From positions 372,001 to 436,000 of the forward strand of contig JAUPSS010000009.1 of the NCBI GenBank assembly GCA_040285825.1: a stretch of 64,000 nt of DNA. Direction: 5' to 3'. A program made the translations under genes and the position numbers. The notes below the pieces were generated by a model. The model was given only the letters and a program-made list of their open reading frames with translations, did not search any database and had not been told where the DNA came from. Origin of the DNA: Eukaryota sp. TZLM1-RC (Eukaryota; Metamonada: BaSk clade). Below are positions 20,528 through 31,336 of the stretch, piece by piece (position 1 is the stretch's first letter; each line of letters begins with the position of its first letter).

Positions 20528-22080
20528 CTATAAATAAACATCTAAATAATCCATCTCTCCCAAAAGACAAACACTAGATGTTACTCTCTCATGGTGAGAT
20601 CCAAGAGAAAGCAAAGCATCAGAAACCATCCTCAACATCCCCTTAAAAATAGAAAACACAATTCTATTTTGCCAAAACAATCTGTTGAAATTTTTGTTAG
20701 TTCTTCTCTTTACAATCATTTCAAAATCATCCAAGAAACGTAAAGCAGTTGGTGCAAGTGAACCAAAAAGGGAAAACACAAATGGATACAAATTGTATTT
20801 TGCATGCTGTGAACTGGCCAATTTGGACAAAGGTCCATTGTATTTTTTGAATTTGAAATTTTCAGCATTTAAAAGGGGTTTATGAATTTCAGAATTAACT
20901 AGCCTTTCATTTGAGGCATTACAAAGATCAACAGACATTATATCCAATAAAGTGAAGCTTCCATCTAATCCAGGTGATATGACATCACCTCTATTATTCT
21001 TATGAAAATCATCTTCAGTATCAAACAGATTTGACAACAGAGGTTCCAAAAAGCATTCAATTCTATGAGACTTACACATACAATATAATTGGTCTCGTAC
21101 AGCATCATGAACCTTGCTTCTACAAGTAATAAAACGTTTACAATTTAACAAATGAGTAACTGTAATTTTTCGAGAACATTTTCAAATTAAATCATGAGGT
21201 AAATTATCAGGCCAGATAAAGGAACGAAATCTCATATTCAAAGTCCAAGCCGAATCAGTTAAGAGAGTACCATAAACTTGAGGAATTGTTGTTACTAAGG
21301 CAGAAGAAGTACTATCACACATATCTTGCAAAAGATTTGTAGAAGCGAAATTCTGTTTCTTGACCAAGCCAAGTCTAACATCAAAATCCAAACTTTCAAA
21401 ATAATCTTTGACAATTTTTGTTGAAGTTTTCGACAGCAAAAATACAAAATAAAAACAGATCGGTTTGGAATTTCTTGAATTGATTAGGGAAAACATTTGG
21501 TCCAATTTTGTGGCGGCAATCTATCAAGTTCACAAGATAACTCATTCAAAAATGGATTGCAATTGGGAACTAACAGATGAGAATCATCAGGAAATCTACG
21601 AGAAAATTCATAAATAAAATTCTTGTCTCCACCCAAGAAAGCTGATTGACACAAAATACAAAATTTAGTAAATGCGATACCAGCCAAATTTGCCGAAGAA
21701 AATAGGTGATTTTTCACCATTCCTGGTTCTACATCCAATAAATCAGCAAAAAAATCTGTTCTCAATGAATTAAAGGAACGACAAAAATCTAATGCTATGA
21801 AAGAAGCACAAGATCTCAAAATGTGGGTTATTCTCCCAGTGTAGCAAATTTTAAGCATGAAAAATTTAAAATGTTTTTCTAGATCTAAAGAAGAAATTTA
21901 ATCAAGTTCAATTTTCATTTTCTCCAAAATAACTGGTAATTCATTCTGATTTTGAGGCACGTTTCCTAACCAACAACCAGGGAACTAAAAAGCATCACTA
22001 CTATAATTAGTAAAAGGGACAACAGAATCGTTTATCACAAGTTTATCAACCTAATTGTAATTAATGAATTGGATTGTATT
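20528..22080 (-). mobile_element. Non-LTR retrotransposon relic: RT thumb, zinc knuckle, RLE, tail
   Basis: Minus strand: thumb segment (FPGCWLGN, about 22000), FMLKICYTGRITHILRS (21870-21820), ANLAGIAFTK, then after frameshifts VTHLLNCKRFITCRSKVHD and VRDQLYCMCK (21155-21070), the endonuclease signature (NRGDVISPGLDG then LLDIMSVDLCN, 21000-20930), and the tail (LYPFVFSLFGSLAPTALRFL, FWQNRIVFSIFKG). The last 207 codons are uninterrupted, but at least two frameshifts upstream make the copy inactive. Confidence 0.85.
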
Positions 22081-23740
22081 GGTTCTTCATGTTTTTTTAT
22101 TTTTTTTTCTTCAGCGTTGGATAATAGAGACTCATTGGAATGCACCAAACGAATGGCAGAATTTTAGCAGACATGCTTTTTGAGTTGCTGTTGTTTTTCT
22201 GAAAAAGTTGAAATGGAAAATCTTCTATTAATTTACATACTGTATAATTTTTGAAAAAATGTCTAATTTGTCGTAAGAGATATAGGAAAACAGAATATCA
22301 AACTAAAATGTGATAAAATAATGTCCAAAAAGGCTTGTTGAAAAAGTTGTTAATATGCATTACCTTGTACAGCGGAGTGGTAATGATGGACAATCAATAA
22401 CAATATCTGTGTCATTGATGAGATGCTGACTAGTATGTTTGGAACATAAATTCATTTTAAAAAAAGAAAATTTATACCTAAACTATGCTTACGTAAACTA
22501 CAAAGCACTATATGACATTGCGAGGACTCAATTCCATCATCAACTATTTTGACAGAGTCTAAAAGAAGAGGAAAGTTGGATTGTGAAGGAGCAGACGATG
22601 GAGAGGAATGGTTAAACAGGAAGAGAGTGGTGGAATTTAGGACGAGTCCAACAATTGTTTTAAGGGAACAACTGCAGGTATAAGGTAAAAATAAATCAAA
22701 GATGAGTAGAAAAACAAGTAGAAAGAGTGCAAGGGGAGTCCTAAAGCTCGGAAAAGAAGGTAAGTGAGGGAAATGAGAACCTAGTTGATGACTTAAGGGG
22801 AAAGTGTCGGAATAGTGAAAACCTCCCAGAACAAGCAACCAAAAGTCGAGAATGGGGTGACAAGTGTAAAATTTGAAAGATGGGCTCTTTATCCTTACTA
22901 CATGTCAGACACCCCCTCTGAGTTACGTGTATTCACTATGTCATGTGCTCTTAACTCGCTACTGACTTTTGCTGCAGTTAAACAAATTCGGGCTGACCTT
23001 CCGTTGTTCACCGAGATTTGTCATGAAGCTTCTTGATGTTATTTTATTAATAGAAAAGGACTTTCTCCTTACCTTGCTTGTCGGGCTCGTCAATTGGCAT
23101 CTAATGTTAAGACAAGTTTACCCAAAATTTGTCAATCCTGGCAAAAAATTTCATTCGTGCTCATTGTAGAGCCCTGGATAAGACGACAGTCTTTGCCAAT
23201 TATCTTCCCTCTTATGTACCAGATAAACTCCTTAGCACCTCTAGAAACTAATGCAATAACAGAAGATGAGCAATTCGAAGAAGTAGTTATTCTTTCTATT
23301 CTCGAACCCTATAACAATTTCCATTTTAATGATCAAGAGAAAGATTCTTTTTATTAAATACCTGTAATTTTATCTTGAATCTTTTTCAAATATTTCCTGC
23401 CACTGCTTCTCTTTCTGTCTTCAAATGATAAAATCACCTTTCCATCAAAGGAAATTGGTCAACTTTTTCTCTTTAATCTTAATATTCCACAATACCTACT
23501 CACGTTTTATTCTCATATGCATTGCTGAAAGAAATTTAGAATAATACCTTTAGCTTCTCATAAAGGTTGTAAATATCTTAAGGTTCCTTCACATGTCTTC
23601 CACTCTGTGAAAAAACAAAACATATTGAAGGATCATCTTCCAAAACAAAGTTCATCAAAAATACATGTGTAAAACCAATATTTAAACAATGCTCTTATCA
23701 AGAAATTAATATCAACAGAAAAAGTTTGAAAAATAAGTTT
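22081..23740. other. Unassigned region with repeat debris
   Basis: 22090-22190 resembles 50620-50690, a piece of the main element family (minus strand). 22452-22838 is a 128-codon minus frame with a hydrophobic stretch; its low complexity makes me doubt it. 22860-23340 has plus-strand coding-like stretches broken by stops (PSELRVFTMSCALNSLL; LACRARQLASNVKTSL), which may be a relic of an unknown gene or element. Nothing is identifiable. Confidence 0.4.
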
Positions 23741-23749
23741 TATTTATTT

Positions 23750-24170
23750 GCACACTTAATTAAATTAACTCATAACTAACGGGACGACTATCATTGAACC
23801 AAGCTTTCCTCTACAAAATCTTGATCTGCTTGTTGTCTAGCTAAAGCTTCTCTTATTCGATGGAAAAACCGTGGTAATCTATTAATAATGGCAAATTGAA
23901 TCCGTGAACGCCATAAAAATATATCAAATCTTTTCATTGTTTTTCTATTCTATTCTTATATAATATATATTATTCTATATATTCGATATATTCTATATAT
24001 TATTCTTATATATTTTTCTAATATATTCTTTTTCTATTCTTGCAATTTGTGTCATATTGAAAACAGTGTCTCTAACAGTATCATGTAATGAAGAACGATA
24101 AGTTATTAAATTAGAGCAATTTAGAGCATGACGCAAAGTGAGTTGAGGTGAATTCGAACAAATACATTTT
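23750..24170 (-). mobile_element. Non-LTR retrotransposon 3' fragment with internal AT-rich replacement
   Basis: Minus strand encodes the two ends of the 10799-11497 type frame: HALNCSNLITYRSSLHD (about 24130-24080) and LWRSRIQFAIINRLPRFF with REALARQQADQDF (23930-23810). The endonuclease segment between them is missing; about 100 bp of TATATTCT-type low-complexity sequence lies in its place. Confidence 0.8.
23945..24045 (+). repeat. AT-rich low-complexity tract
   Basis: Irregular array of TATTCTTATATA / TTCTATATAT words of about 100 bp, inside a non-LTR relic in place of its endonuclease segment. Confidence 0.85.
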
Positions 24171-24183
24171 TTTTGATAATTAT

Positions 24184-25949
24184 TGATTAAAATAATTGAA
24201 AAATAGATTTAAAAATTTTTTATTGAAAACTAATGGTAATGAACTGCTTTTAACATTTCAAAGTAAAATTAATGACTCAGAAAACACAGATGAGCTGGAT
24301 GAACCACCGGAAAAGAAACGAAGATTAAAAAAAAGAAATGAAAAAGTGACCCTGATGCCACCAAAACCAGAGAAATACAGTTGAAGGGTACTCATAAATT
24401 TCCCGTCAAAATTACACCTGAAGCGCGTCTTATTGGCGTTGATCTGTGCCAATCAAGATTATGTGGTTACGTCTTAAATAATAATCAATGAGGAGTTATC
24501 CCTTATCCAAATGGCAACAGATACATGACGAAACCTTCACCCAGTAAACACATTCTTGTGCACTTGGTTCTATTCACGTATTATCATTTTTAAATAATTA
24601 TCCAGGTTTCGAAGTTAGAAGTTACTTAGATGATACTTATATTTTTTGTCAAAAAGAAGTCAATATTGAATTGTTAGTAAATGAATTAGAATTAATTTTC
24701 AAGCAAATTGGTTTGAAATTAAATTTGACAAAAACCGAAGTGTTTTCAGTTGAAGATGATTTCATGTGTTTGGGATCTCCAATAGGTTCTACTGAGTTTG
24801 AATCCTCTTTTATAATTCAAAAAGTTCAAAATGAATTGATTCCCAGTGTATTTTTATTAAAATCATTACCACTACAAAGTCAATTTTTCATAGTTAGACA
24901 CTGCGTTAATTCAATTTTGATGTACTGGGCCCGAACAGTTCCCTATGAATCCACCAGAATGGGTTTTCATCTTTGGGTTTCAGAATTTGTTGCTTATTTC
25001 AACTTAATAGGATTGGAACAATCAAATAATTTTGATTCAATTAATTTGCCTCACTCTTTGGGTGGATTAGGGTTTTTCCATCTAACGCCAAGTTGCACAT
25101 ATTTGCTATTCAGTTTCTGTATACTTGGCTGTACGTGATCTTGATTTAACAAGTTTAATTCCAAGTGATCAGTATAGGGTTTTACTATCAGCCTTATCAC
25201 CTTCTTTTGCTGGTTTTGACTCAATCTGGGACAGACGAATTAAAATTTGCCAACGTCAAATCACTCATTTATTTTATAAGGAAAAATTATCAGAATGTGA
25301 ACGACTGCTATTTATTTCAAATTGTGACAGTCAATCATCTTGTATTTTGACAATTTTGCCTATTTCTCCAAATTTCACGTTCTCACATGATTGCTTTAAA
25401 TACCTAATAAATCTGAGATTGCTTCAAGGAGAACAATTTGTGATATGTCCTTTGTGTGGTTATGGAGACCTAGGCTTGGATCACTTGTTTCAATGTAGAA
25501 AAATCTCGAGAATGGTTACACAAAGACATGACGAAGTAAATAATTTTATTAACGAATTAAATGATTTTGAATCTGAAAAGGAATTTAAATTTGGTTTAAA
25601 TAAGCAGTTACGTGTTGATGGCTTTCAAACGTCAACTAAAATTGCTGTTGATGTTACCATAGTTGGAGGTTATGGTAATAATTGGAATGATGCTTTTTCG
25701 AAAGCTTATTCTGATAAAATTGCAAAGTATTCAATTTTAAAAGAATTAAATTTAATTAACCAAATTGTTCCTCTCGTTTTTAGTGTTCATGGGGGTTCTT
25801 ACACCAAAACAAAGATACTGTTTGACCAATTTGGATGGAATGAGGTAGCAGATGAAATAAGTTGTATCATTTTGAAGAATAGCTTTAAATGCCACTGTGC
25901 TTTTAATTATATTCTTCAAATGAAAAGAGAAGATCGTCAATGTTGGTAG
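24184..25949 (+). mobile_element. Second non-LTR lineage: RT with YLDD box, zinc knuckle and RLE
   Basis: Plus strand: a charged N-terminal scrap (24196-24384, PPEKKRRLKKRNEK), then RT with RSYLDDTYIFC (about 24622) and NLTKTEVFS, CLGSPIGS (thumb), PHSLGGLGF; after a frameshift near 25100 a 274-codon frame to 25949 holds a CPLC-x8-H-x3-C knuckle (25450-25500) and a restriction-like endonuclease signature (LRVDGFQTSTKIAVDVTI, then AFSKAYSDKIAKY). Sequence is clearly different from the main family: no RGD-type box and a different tail. The late part is nearly intact, so this copy is younger than many others here, but the early RT is degraded. Confidence 0.8.
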
Positions 25950-26446
25950 GTAGTTTTTTTAGTGTTCAAGTAGTTTCTTCTTAATCCTCAATAAAAGTAA
26001 ACACTTCTCCAACCAATATTCCGTTCAAAATTTAAACCAATATTTGAACCATTGGAATTTGGTCAGGAGGAAAGTGTACTGTGAAAGCTCTGTTGAGAAG
26101 CTGAATGGGGAACCTTAATGAACAGAAACTAACACTTTTGAAAAACTTTTATTGTATTTTTACTGTTCTTAAAAACTTTTGATACCTATCCATAAATGCC
26201 TTAGTAGCATTTGGTAGATCCACTTAGATACATCAAGTCGCGAGGCTTTGTTCTGTTAATCCAGTAGGTGTATTTAAGTGAGGTAGCCCATTGATGAAGA
26301 TCATGATCGTCTTTGTCAAATGACACTATATGTTCTTACAGCCTGTGAATAGACATTGAGAAAGTTGAAAACAGGAGTGAATTTCATATGGGAATGCATG
26401 ATAACAATAGTATTTATCTTCTATCCAGCAGTACCTCATCATTATA
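25950..26446. other. Intergenic upstream of UAP1
   Basis: Holds the UAP1 promoter region. One minus-strand stretch (about 26335-26210) is open for about 40 codons and starts VSFDKDDHDLHQW, faintly like the FDKDD motif of E1-type ubiquitin-activating enzymes; too short to call. Confidence 0.35.
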
Positions 26447-27862
26447 ATGCACAATAACATCTCTCATCAGCAGAATCATCTTCTTGATGACCTGGAGACA
26501 CTTTCTGCAGAGGAACAGTCTATATTTCTTGAGACTTTAGAGCTCTGCGAGTTTCACCTCTCCAAAGAGGTTTTAAATCTTCAACAGACAAGGGAAACAA
26601 ACTCAGATGTCAGTCCTCTCCCGAGTGAACTTTCTACCAATCTATCCTTGATGAATGTAATTGAAAAGGAAAGACTCCATAAACTGGGTCTTTCTGAAAT
26701 TAACAAGGGACACGTTGCTGTCGTAATAATGGCTGGTGGTATGGGTACTAGACTTGGATTTGAACATCCAAAGGGCATGTATTCAATTGGATTACCTTCT
26801 AACAAATCACTATTTCAGCTTCACTCCGAGAAGGTACTGGCCCTGAGCCGGTTAGTTGGGTCTGTTGGATGTCTTCCTTTGTGTATCATGACATCCCCTT
26901 TGAATCACACTGAGACTGTGAACTACTTCAAGCAACATTCCTACTTTGGACTTCCTGCTGAATCTGTTCACTTTTTCCAACAAGGGACGTTTCCTTGCTT
27001 CGATTCCAGTGGTAATGTCATTTTGGAGAGCCCTGGTGTTATCAGTCGTTCTCCTGACGGCAATGGGGGAATTTTTGCAGCTTTAGACAAAAGTGGTCTT
27101 TTACGAACCTTGACTGATCAGAATGTCTGCTCGTACTTTGTAATGAGTGTAGACAATGCTCTTGCCTTGCCTGCCGAACCTCATTTCATAGGGTACTGTG
27201 TGGAGGGGAAGAAGAAGGTTGCCAATCTATGCATTGAGAAGGTTGATCCAAATGAGTCTGTTGGCGTGGTCGGCCTTCGAGATGGACTGCCTCATGTAAT
27301 AGAGTATTCAGAACTTGACGACAGTCAACGGCACTCTACTTCTGATGATGGACATCTCTCATTCAACTGTGCCAATGTAGCTATGCATTACTTTCATGTG
27401 GATGTTATTTCATCAGTGCTTTCTGGAAAGTTTTCAATGCCTCTACACCTTGCTCATAAGAAGATTCCTTACTGGGATAGTAGCTCTAAAAGGACCGTAA
27501 AACCCACCGTCCCAAATGGATTCAAGCTTGAAACCTTTATATTTGACGCTTTTAGGGCAGTGGATTCAATTACTGAATTTGGATGCCTTGTTCATTCCCG
27601 AGCTGAAATTTTTGCCCCAGTCAAGAACCCTGCAGTGGAGGGTCAGTCTGATTCAGCCATAACTGCCAGGAGAATGATACTTGATTTACATGCTCAATGG
27701 GTCAAATCTTGTTGTGAGACAAATGTTGATACTTCAGGTTGCTGTATTGAAGTTTCTCCATTGGTTTCTTTATTTGGTGATGTACCCATGTTACCAATTT
27801 CCGGAGATGGTACGTATGTGATTGAAAATGTAGATAATCAAATAGTTATAAACAAGTGTTAG
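26447..27862 (+). CDS. UAP1: UDP-N-acetylglucosamine pyrophosphorylase
   Basis: 471 residues from ATG 26447, the usual length for the family. It makes UDP-GlcNAc from UTP and GlcNAc-1-phosphate in the cytosol, for N-glycans, GPI anchors or chitin. Visible motifs: the nucleotide-binding loop AGGMGTRLG at 96-104 followed by PKGMYSIGLPSNKSLFQ (108-124), the VDNAL segment (uridine/metal site region), EKVDPNESVGVV, the NCANVAMHYF segment, LAHKKIPYWD, and NGFKLETFIFDAF with FAPVKN near the C-terminus. The first loop has Met where animal enzymes have Gln; the Arg and the Lys of PKGM are kept. Convergent with the photolyase-like gene, 172 bp apart. Confidence 0.93.
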   Translation: MHNNISHQQNHLLDDLETLSAEEQSIFLETLELCEFHLSKEVLNLQQTRETNSDVSPLPSELSTNLSLMNVIEKERLHKLGLSEINKGHVAVVIMAGGMGTRLGFEHPKGMYSIGLPSNKSLFQLHSEKVLALSRLVGSVGCLPLCIMTSPLNHTETVNYFKQHSYFGLPAESVHFFQQGTFPCFDSSGNVILESPGVISRSPDGNGGIFAALDKSGLLRTLTDQNVCSYFVMSVDNALALPAEPHFIGYCVEGKKKVANLCIEKVDPNESVGVVGLRDGLPHVIEYSELDDSQRHSTSDDGHLSFNCANVAMHYFHVDVISSVLSGKFSMPLHLAHKKIPYWDSSSKRTVKPTVPNGFKLETFIFDAFRAVDSITEFGCLVHSRAEIFAPVKNPAVEGQSDSAITARRMILDLHAQWVKSCCETNVDTSGCCIEVSPLVSLFGDVPMLPISGDGTYVIENVDNQIVINKC

Positions 27863-28034
27863 AGCAACTCTTTCTTTTGAATTTTTTGATTTTTTTACAT
27901 CAACCACATTTATTACATTACAATGTAATTTTTTATTTTTTTTATTACATTTACATTTCTTTAAATGAGTGACATGGACAAAATCCTTAAATATCCATTT
28001 TATTTTGATTGGAGATTAACTATACAGACCAACT

Positions 28035-29745
28035 TCAAGGTTGTTCCAAATGAGAAAGAGACCTCAACCTGCTTGTGTCCATGAATCTTTGTCTTGGAGA
28101 ACCAGGAAGATGCAAAACTTCGTTTGCATCCTCATCTTCCAGTATTCCGTGCTCTCCTCGTCTAGACACCATATGTTCCAAGCCAATTCCAGCACAATCA
28201 TCAGTATGAACCCCAATAAAATTTTCTTCAATTGCAAGCTCTGTTTCATGAACAAACTTAATAGGGTCAAACTTTCGTGGGAATTTACCAGATTCGAGTT
28301 GAGAAATAGATCTCTTTCGTCGTTTTTCAATGCCAACATTCGAATCAAGCGCTTCATCTGCAGTGTGACATACTCCATAGATTGGTCTTTCAGTTCTATC
28401 TGGATTGAAGAACAAACCAAAGGCCGAGAGCATTGAACTCATTGCAGTTGGCCCCCCGTCCAGACAGTATCGATTGTTCAACCTCCAGCACATGCCAAGA
28501 GCCTCTTCAGGGGTGCTAAAGAATTCAAGCTAGAGTGAAATGCAAAGTGTAAACAAACCATTTTTCTTGCCCAATAAGTTCTCAAACATGGAGAAAGAAA
28601 TCCTGAAGACATAAAAAGCCTATGTGTCATGTTCCAAACATCATCGGGTGTCCTACCCGCCTCAACGAGAGCAGGATTGGTCTCTAATGGACGAGAGTCT
28701 CCTGCGTGGTCAATGAGAGTTTCCCTACTCCATTCAGGGAGGGCCTGTAACAGGGCAGTTCCTACATCATAGATAGCAGCATTATAAGGAAGATTCAACA
28801 TTCTGCGGTAATGTTCTTGATTATGGTACAAAAAATTGAACTGAAGCTCCCTAAAGACATAGACAGATTCGATGAACTTTTTGAGTCCAACAGCCGCTTC
28901 ACTCCTTGCAGGTTCGGAAAGTTGGGCTACATATGTTTGAGCAGCCAAAACGACTTCTGAAGGGGAAATCTGTCCTTCTGCTAGCCATGGAGATAAACGA
29001 GACGTTTTTCCGGAGTTGGGAGTAGCCAGAGCGTCAGGATAATGAGCTAATTCTTCAAGAAAATAGTGCAAGCGAACCCTCGCTGAGCTCAGACCACCTT
29101 GCCATCCATTTGCGGGAGGCACGCCAACATCGAGGGCAAATCTAGGAATGAGTGTATGGTCCGTTGGATCTAGCTTCTCGATGGGAGGAAAAGGAGCCAT
29201 TTTTTTGGAGTTAACGAATGATAATCCTTCAGACGGATCTTCTGACAAAGAGAGATATGTAGATAGAACAGCATTGGCTCTGGGCAAGAATGCAGTGTAA
29301 GTTTGTGTGTTGACAATTCTTTGAGGAGGAACGATAGTACTCGTACTAATAACTCTGGCCCTAGGCCCAAAGCGTGAAAATACAGCTGTATCAAACCTAA
29401 AGTTAATGTTTACAAGGTAAGTTCAAACCCAAGTTCTTCAGGTAAATACGAAGAATCCAAAAAAACTTCAGCAGCCTTGTCAGTATAGAAGTTGAGCACA
29501 GGAACTACTTGGCTTGATGAGAATAGTGCTACACTACAGTCTCTTTCTACACATCCATCAATCATTTCTCTTACCCCTTCCAGTAGAAACGCGAGCTTCC
29601 TGGCGGATAGATGTTCAGGTAAGAATATTAATACGCAGAGAGGTAAGTTGAAGGAGTTTGCTGACTGAATTGCTTCAATGAGAGCATCATTATTTTCTGC
29701 CCTGATGGCAGACCTTGCAATATACAATACAGTTGAGAACGCCAT
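28035..29745 (-). CDS. Class II photolyase/cryptochrome-like flavoprotein, three exons
   Basis: Exons on the minus strand: 29745-29429, 29396-28559, 28529-28035 (549 residues). Introns are 32 nt (29397-29428, GTTTGAACTT...CTTTAG; a 17-nt alternative GTAAAC...TTTAG also keeps frame) and 29 nt (28530-28558, GTTTGTTTAC...CTCTAG). The second intron rejoins TYWARKM to LEFFSTPEEALG exactly as in class II enzymes (RMYWAKKILEW..SPEEA). Also seen: VRLHYFLEEL, REL.FNFLYHNQEHY, DDVWNMTH, LNNRYCLDGG and ERPIYG. Class II enzymes use FAD to split UV-made cyclobutane dimers. The usual DGRDPNGY after LNNxYxLD is changed to DGGPTAMSS, and a C-terminal tail of about 90 residues is extra, so repair activity is uncertain; a light-sensor role is possible. 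Confidence 0.8.
28530..28558 (-). other. 29-nt spliceosomal intron
   Basis: On the minus strand GTTTGTTTAC...TTTCACTCTAG. Without removal the frame ends at a stop within about 30 codons; removal restores class II photolyase homology on both sides. Confidence 0.85.
29397..29428 (-). other. 32-nt spliceosomal intron (17-nt alternative)
   Basis: Minus strand GTTTGAACTT...CATTAACTTTAG. I prefer the 32-nt form because its GTTTG donor matches two other introns in the window; a nested GTAAAC donor would give a 17-nt intron, also in frame. Confidence 0.7.
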
Positions 29746-29985
29746 TGTTTCTGAGATAAAGTATTGAAGGATACTAATGTTTTGCAGAATATTATCAAAT
29801 CAAAGGATATCTTTCTCAAAGAAGCCCTCAACACAAAACCAGGCGGTTGTGTGAGCAGAAAACCTAGATGACATCAACAGAAACGATAAACAATTTGAAA
29901 AGAATTCAAATATTGACTTCCAAACTCATTCAATGATTGGACAAAGTGCTTGAAATGGAGATAAACAAATACAACAAATAGATAT

Positions 29986-30591
29986 CTATGAACCTGGCAA
30001 TTCTATGCTATTAGTAATCAACCATGATTCTTTATTCAATTGACTTGGATCAAACTCGGTCTCCACTGATGAAATTGAAACAACAGTGGCATTCTTCTTG
30101 AAAACAAAGTTAACATTTCTAGGGTACAGATGTGGCAATAACGATCCTTCATTAGTGATTGATATAAATAATCTCGATCTTCTTGCCTTTGACGTAGAAA
30201 GTGACGAAGAAATGAGAAAAGAACTTATTTGTCTTAAAGTTTTGCTGAAAGGAGTTAGAACAGAAACGTCATCGGAGTTTGAAAGGTGGATAATAACAGC
30301 AGATCTGATCATGGATGGAGAAGAGCCTCGAGCAAAGATAATATATTTGGGTTTTAATGTAGAGATTGCACACAAAATGTCGGACAAAGAATCCAAAGAA
30401 TCATTGAATCTGTTGAATCTACGTTTTTTTGCAGGGGGCAGATCTGATAAGCTTAACTTATCAAGAGAGAGTGATGGTACCTGTTGTTGAAGATAGAGAA
30501 ATGTAGATAGTACTCGAACAAGAAGGGTACAATAGTGATCAGAGCAAGAGAGTGTTGTGTTGGCATCAATGACTACATGTTCAGCAAGCAT
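29986..30591 (-). CDS. Hypothetical protein
   Basis: About 201 residues from the first ATG (30591, MLAEHVVIDANTTLSC); the frame is open seven codons further up without an ATG, so a 5' exon is possible (a candidate acceptor TTGGTTAG lies at the frame edge). It alternates predicted strands and helices (VVIDANTTL, YIIFARGS, RRSRLFISITN, RNVNFVFKKNATVVSIS), loosely like a Rossmann/vWA-type fold, with a basic PPAKKRRFNRF patch that could be a nuclear localisation signal. No family recognised. Same orientation as the photolyase-like gene, about 240 bp upstream of it. Confidence 0.5.
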   Translation of the reverse strand: MLAEHVVIDANTTLSCSDHYCTLLVRVLSTFLYLQQQVPSLSLDKLSLSDLPPAKKRRFNRFNDSLDSLSDILCAISTLKPKYIIFARGSSPSMIRSAVIIHLSNSDDVSVLTPFSKTLRQISSFLISSSLSTSKARRSRLFISITNEGSLLPHLYPRNVNFVFKKNATVVSISSVETEFDPSQLNKESWLITNSIELPGS

Positions 30592-30680
30592 ATGTGTATC
30601 GATTCTAACCAATTGTTAGGAAATTACACGTTGAAACAATTGTAACAGATCAAACTCAGAACTATTTGAACGAAATTCAC

Positions 30681-31253
30681 CTACACCAGCGGCAGTAATT
30701 GGTCTCACTCAGACTAATTTTGTACTGAATTGTTTGTGCTTTCCGGACAATATTAGTCTCACTCAGACTAATTTTTGCAGTGAGTCTAATTTTGTCTCGA
30801 CCTTATTTCTGTTGACCACCAGACAAACAACATCTTTATCAATAAAAAACACTCAATCTATTCTAAAGTATAACATTCATCCTCTTTTTCATCCATCAGC
30901 TCAGTAATCTCCTGATGGGGTATGAAAACTTCGGTTTCTTGAATTTCCTCCACTGAATCATCATCGAATCCCTGTACTTCTGGAGGTATCTACTTCTGCA
31001 GAAGGAGGTGTAGTGTGGGCCGTTCTAGAGCGTTGAGCCCGTGCAAAAGATTGTACGAGAGGAGAACCAGAGAAAATACCGTTCATTAGTAAGAGAAAAT
31101 GTTGAAGCAAAAAATGATTGGTACAAAGTTTTATAAGTTTTTTTAAAAAAAGTACTGGAAAAATGTTTAAGAAACTCAGGACAAAGTTAGTCTCACAAAC
31201 ACGATTCACTCGGACTAATTTTTCAGTGAGACTAATTACTGCCAACAGTGTAG
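30681..31253. mobile_element. 573-bp element with 29-bp imperfect terminal inverted repeats
   Basis: The left end (30681-30709) and the complement of the right end (31225-31253) both read CTACAC, four variable bases, GGCAGTAATT, R, GTCTCACT: 24 of 29 positions match. A hairpin-capable ATTAGTCTCACTCAGACTAA word recurs just inside the left end (30752-30772). The inside holds a minus-strand coding remnant (SGSPLVQSFARAQRSRTAH, then in another frame VQGFDDDSVEEIQE to a stop at about 30870). It is probably a degenerate DNA transposon or a deletion derivative. I could not find a clean target-site duplication, so the superfamily is open. Confidence 0.6.
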
Positions 31254-31336
31254 ATTTCCTCTACAAAATCCAGATACAACATTAATACAGCGGCAGATTC
31301 AAGCTGGTATTGGAGTCAATTGTTACAAAACCAATA

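Noticed and set aside
22452-22838. 128-codon minus frame with a hydrophobic stretch as a membrane protein gene
   Set aside because: Low-complexity Phe/Leu/Ser/Pro composition, no family and debris on both sides.
26210-26340. Minus-strand stretch starting VSFDKDDHDLHQW as a ubiquitin-activating enzyme fragment
   Set aside because: Only a five-residue motif fits and the stretch is about 40 codons; not enough to name.
29397-29413. 17-nt intron in the photolyase-like gene
   Set aside because: In frame, but the 32-nt reading has the GTTTG donor shared with two other introns and a length like the others. Kept only as an alternative.
30086-30490. 134-codon plus-strand frame
   Set aside because: Antisense shadow of the minus-strand hypothetical gene 29986-30591, which has the better start and composition; I cannot exclude it fully.
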